Positions 63,803 through 64,000 of a stretch of DNA of 64,000 bases are shown piece after piece. The position numbers and the translations under genes were made by a program. Below the pieces are notes generated by a model. It searched no databases. It saw nothing but the letters and a program-made list of their open reading frames with translations, and was not told the origin of the DNA. Source of the stretch: Opisthocomus hoazin (lineage: Eukaryota; Chordata; Aves; Opisthocomiformes; Opisthocomidae); contig NC_134453.1 of the NCBI RefSeq assembly GCF_030867145.1, positions 1,545,001 through 1,609,000 on the forward strand, given 5' to 3'. The number at the start of each line of letters is the position of its first letter. Position 1 is the first letter of the stretch.

Positions 63803-63929
63803 AAGATAGTCCGGTGGGATACTGCTCCGTTAGCTTTCTGTTTGGTCCTTTCAAGTAGCTCGTCTGGGAGTGGAAGATGGTGGGTCGCGTTCGTTCCTTC
63901 TGGCTCCATATGAAGGGGAGTAAAGCAGG
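63803..63929 (+). other. Short gap next to truncated CR1
   Basis: Continues the minus-strand open frame of the CR1 by chance but no longer resembles CR1 protein. Confidence 0.5.
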
Positions 63930-63986
63930 CAGTTGGGCTGGATGATCGGAGTAGGTCCCTTCCAACTGGAAGCATGTTATCGTATT
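63930..63986 (+). mobile_element. Possible CR1 3' tail remnant
   Basis: gttgggctggatgatcggag, gtcccttccaactgg and attctgttcc resemble an eroded CR1 3'UTR end in sense orientation. Confidence 0.6.
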
Positions 63987-64000
63987 CTGTTCCAGGTTAA

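Noticed and set aside
1..64000. CRISPR arrays, bacterial operons, integrated viruses or tRNA/rRNA genes
   Set aside because: No regularly spaced direct repeats, no operon-like gene packing, no retroviral gag-pol or LTR structure that I recognise, and no tRNA-like fold was noticed. The RT sequences all belong to CR1 LINEs.

Overview
The window is vertebrate nuclear DNA, most likely from a bird. Three protein genes are split by GT-AG introns, and the interspersed repeats I can recognise are all fragments of CR1 LINEs, the dominant avian retroposon. Turtle or crocodilian DNA is not formally excluded. Nothing prokaryotic is present.

The three genes are conserved neighbours (human 18q21 order MBD2-POLI-STARD6, read here from the other end). 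STARD6 lies on + (coding exons 534-6923, complete, 210 aa, lipid-transfer START domain). POLI lies on - (ten coding exons, 17626 down to 8095, complete, 738 aa, translesion DNA polymerase iota). STARD6 and POLI are tail to tail, about 1.2 kb apart between stop codons. MBD2 lies on + (exons 1-5 from 18298 to 56211; the last coding exon is not in the window). It encodes the methyl-CpG reader of the NuRD complex. POLI and MBD2 are head to head: their start codons are only 671 bp apart inside one CpG island (about 17.4-18.9 kb), which implies a shared bidirectional promoter.

The rest is introns. MBD2 introns 1, 2, 3 and 5 hold 17 CR1 fragments, 14 of them antisense to the gene. There are also several short hairpins, a recent 102-bp tandem duplication, a GC-rich minisatellite and AT microsatellites. 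STARD6 intron 3 has one short CR1 tail. No RNA genes or CRISPR arrays are recognisable.

Most useful observations: (i) a POLI first exon reconstructed inside the CpG island that encodes an acidic poly-Glu N-terminus; (ii) a PCNA-binding-like motif at the extreme POLI C-terminus, together with a degenerate copy of the internal PIP box known from human POLI; (iii) an MBD2 reading frame open for 299 codons upstream of its first ATG with no in-frame ATG, so the long MBD2a form could only come from a non-AUG start; (iv) unusual perfect hairpins and a duplicated segment in MBD2 introns. I found no evidence for a wholly new biological system. Comparisons with human genes are from memory of those families, not from a search.
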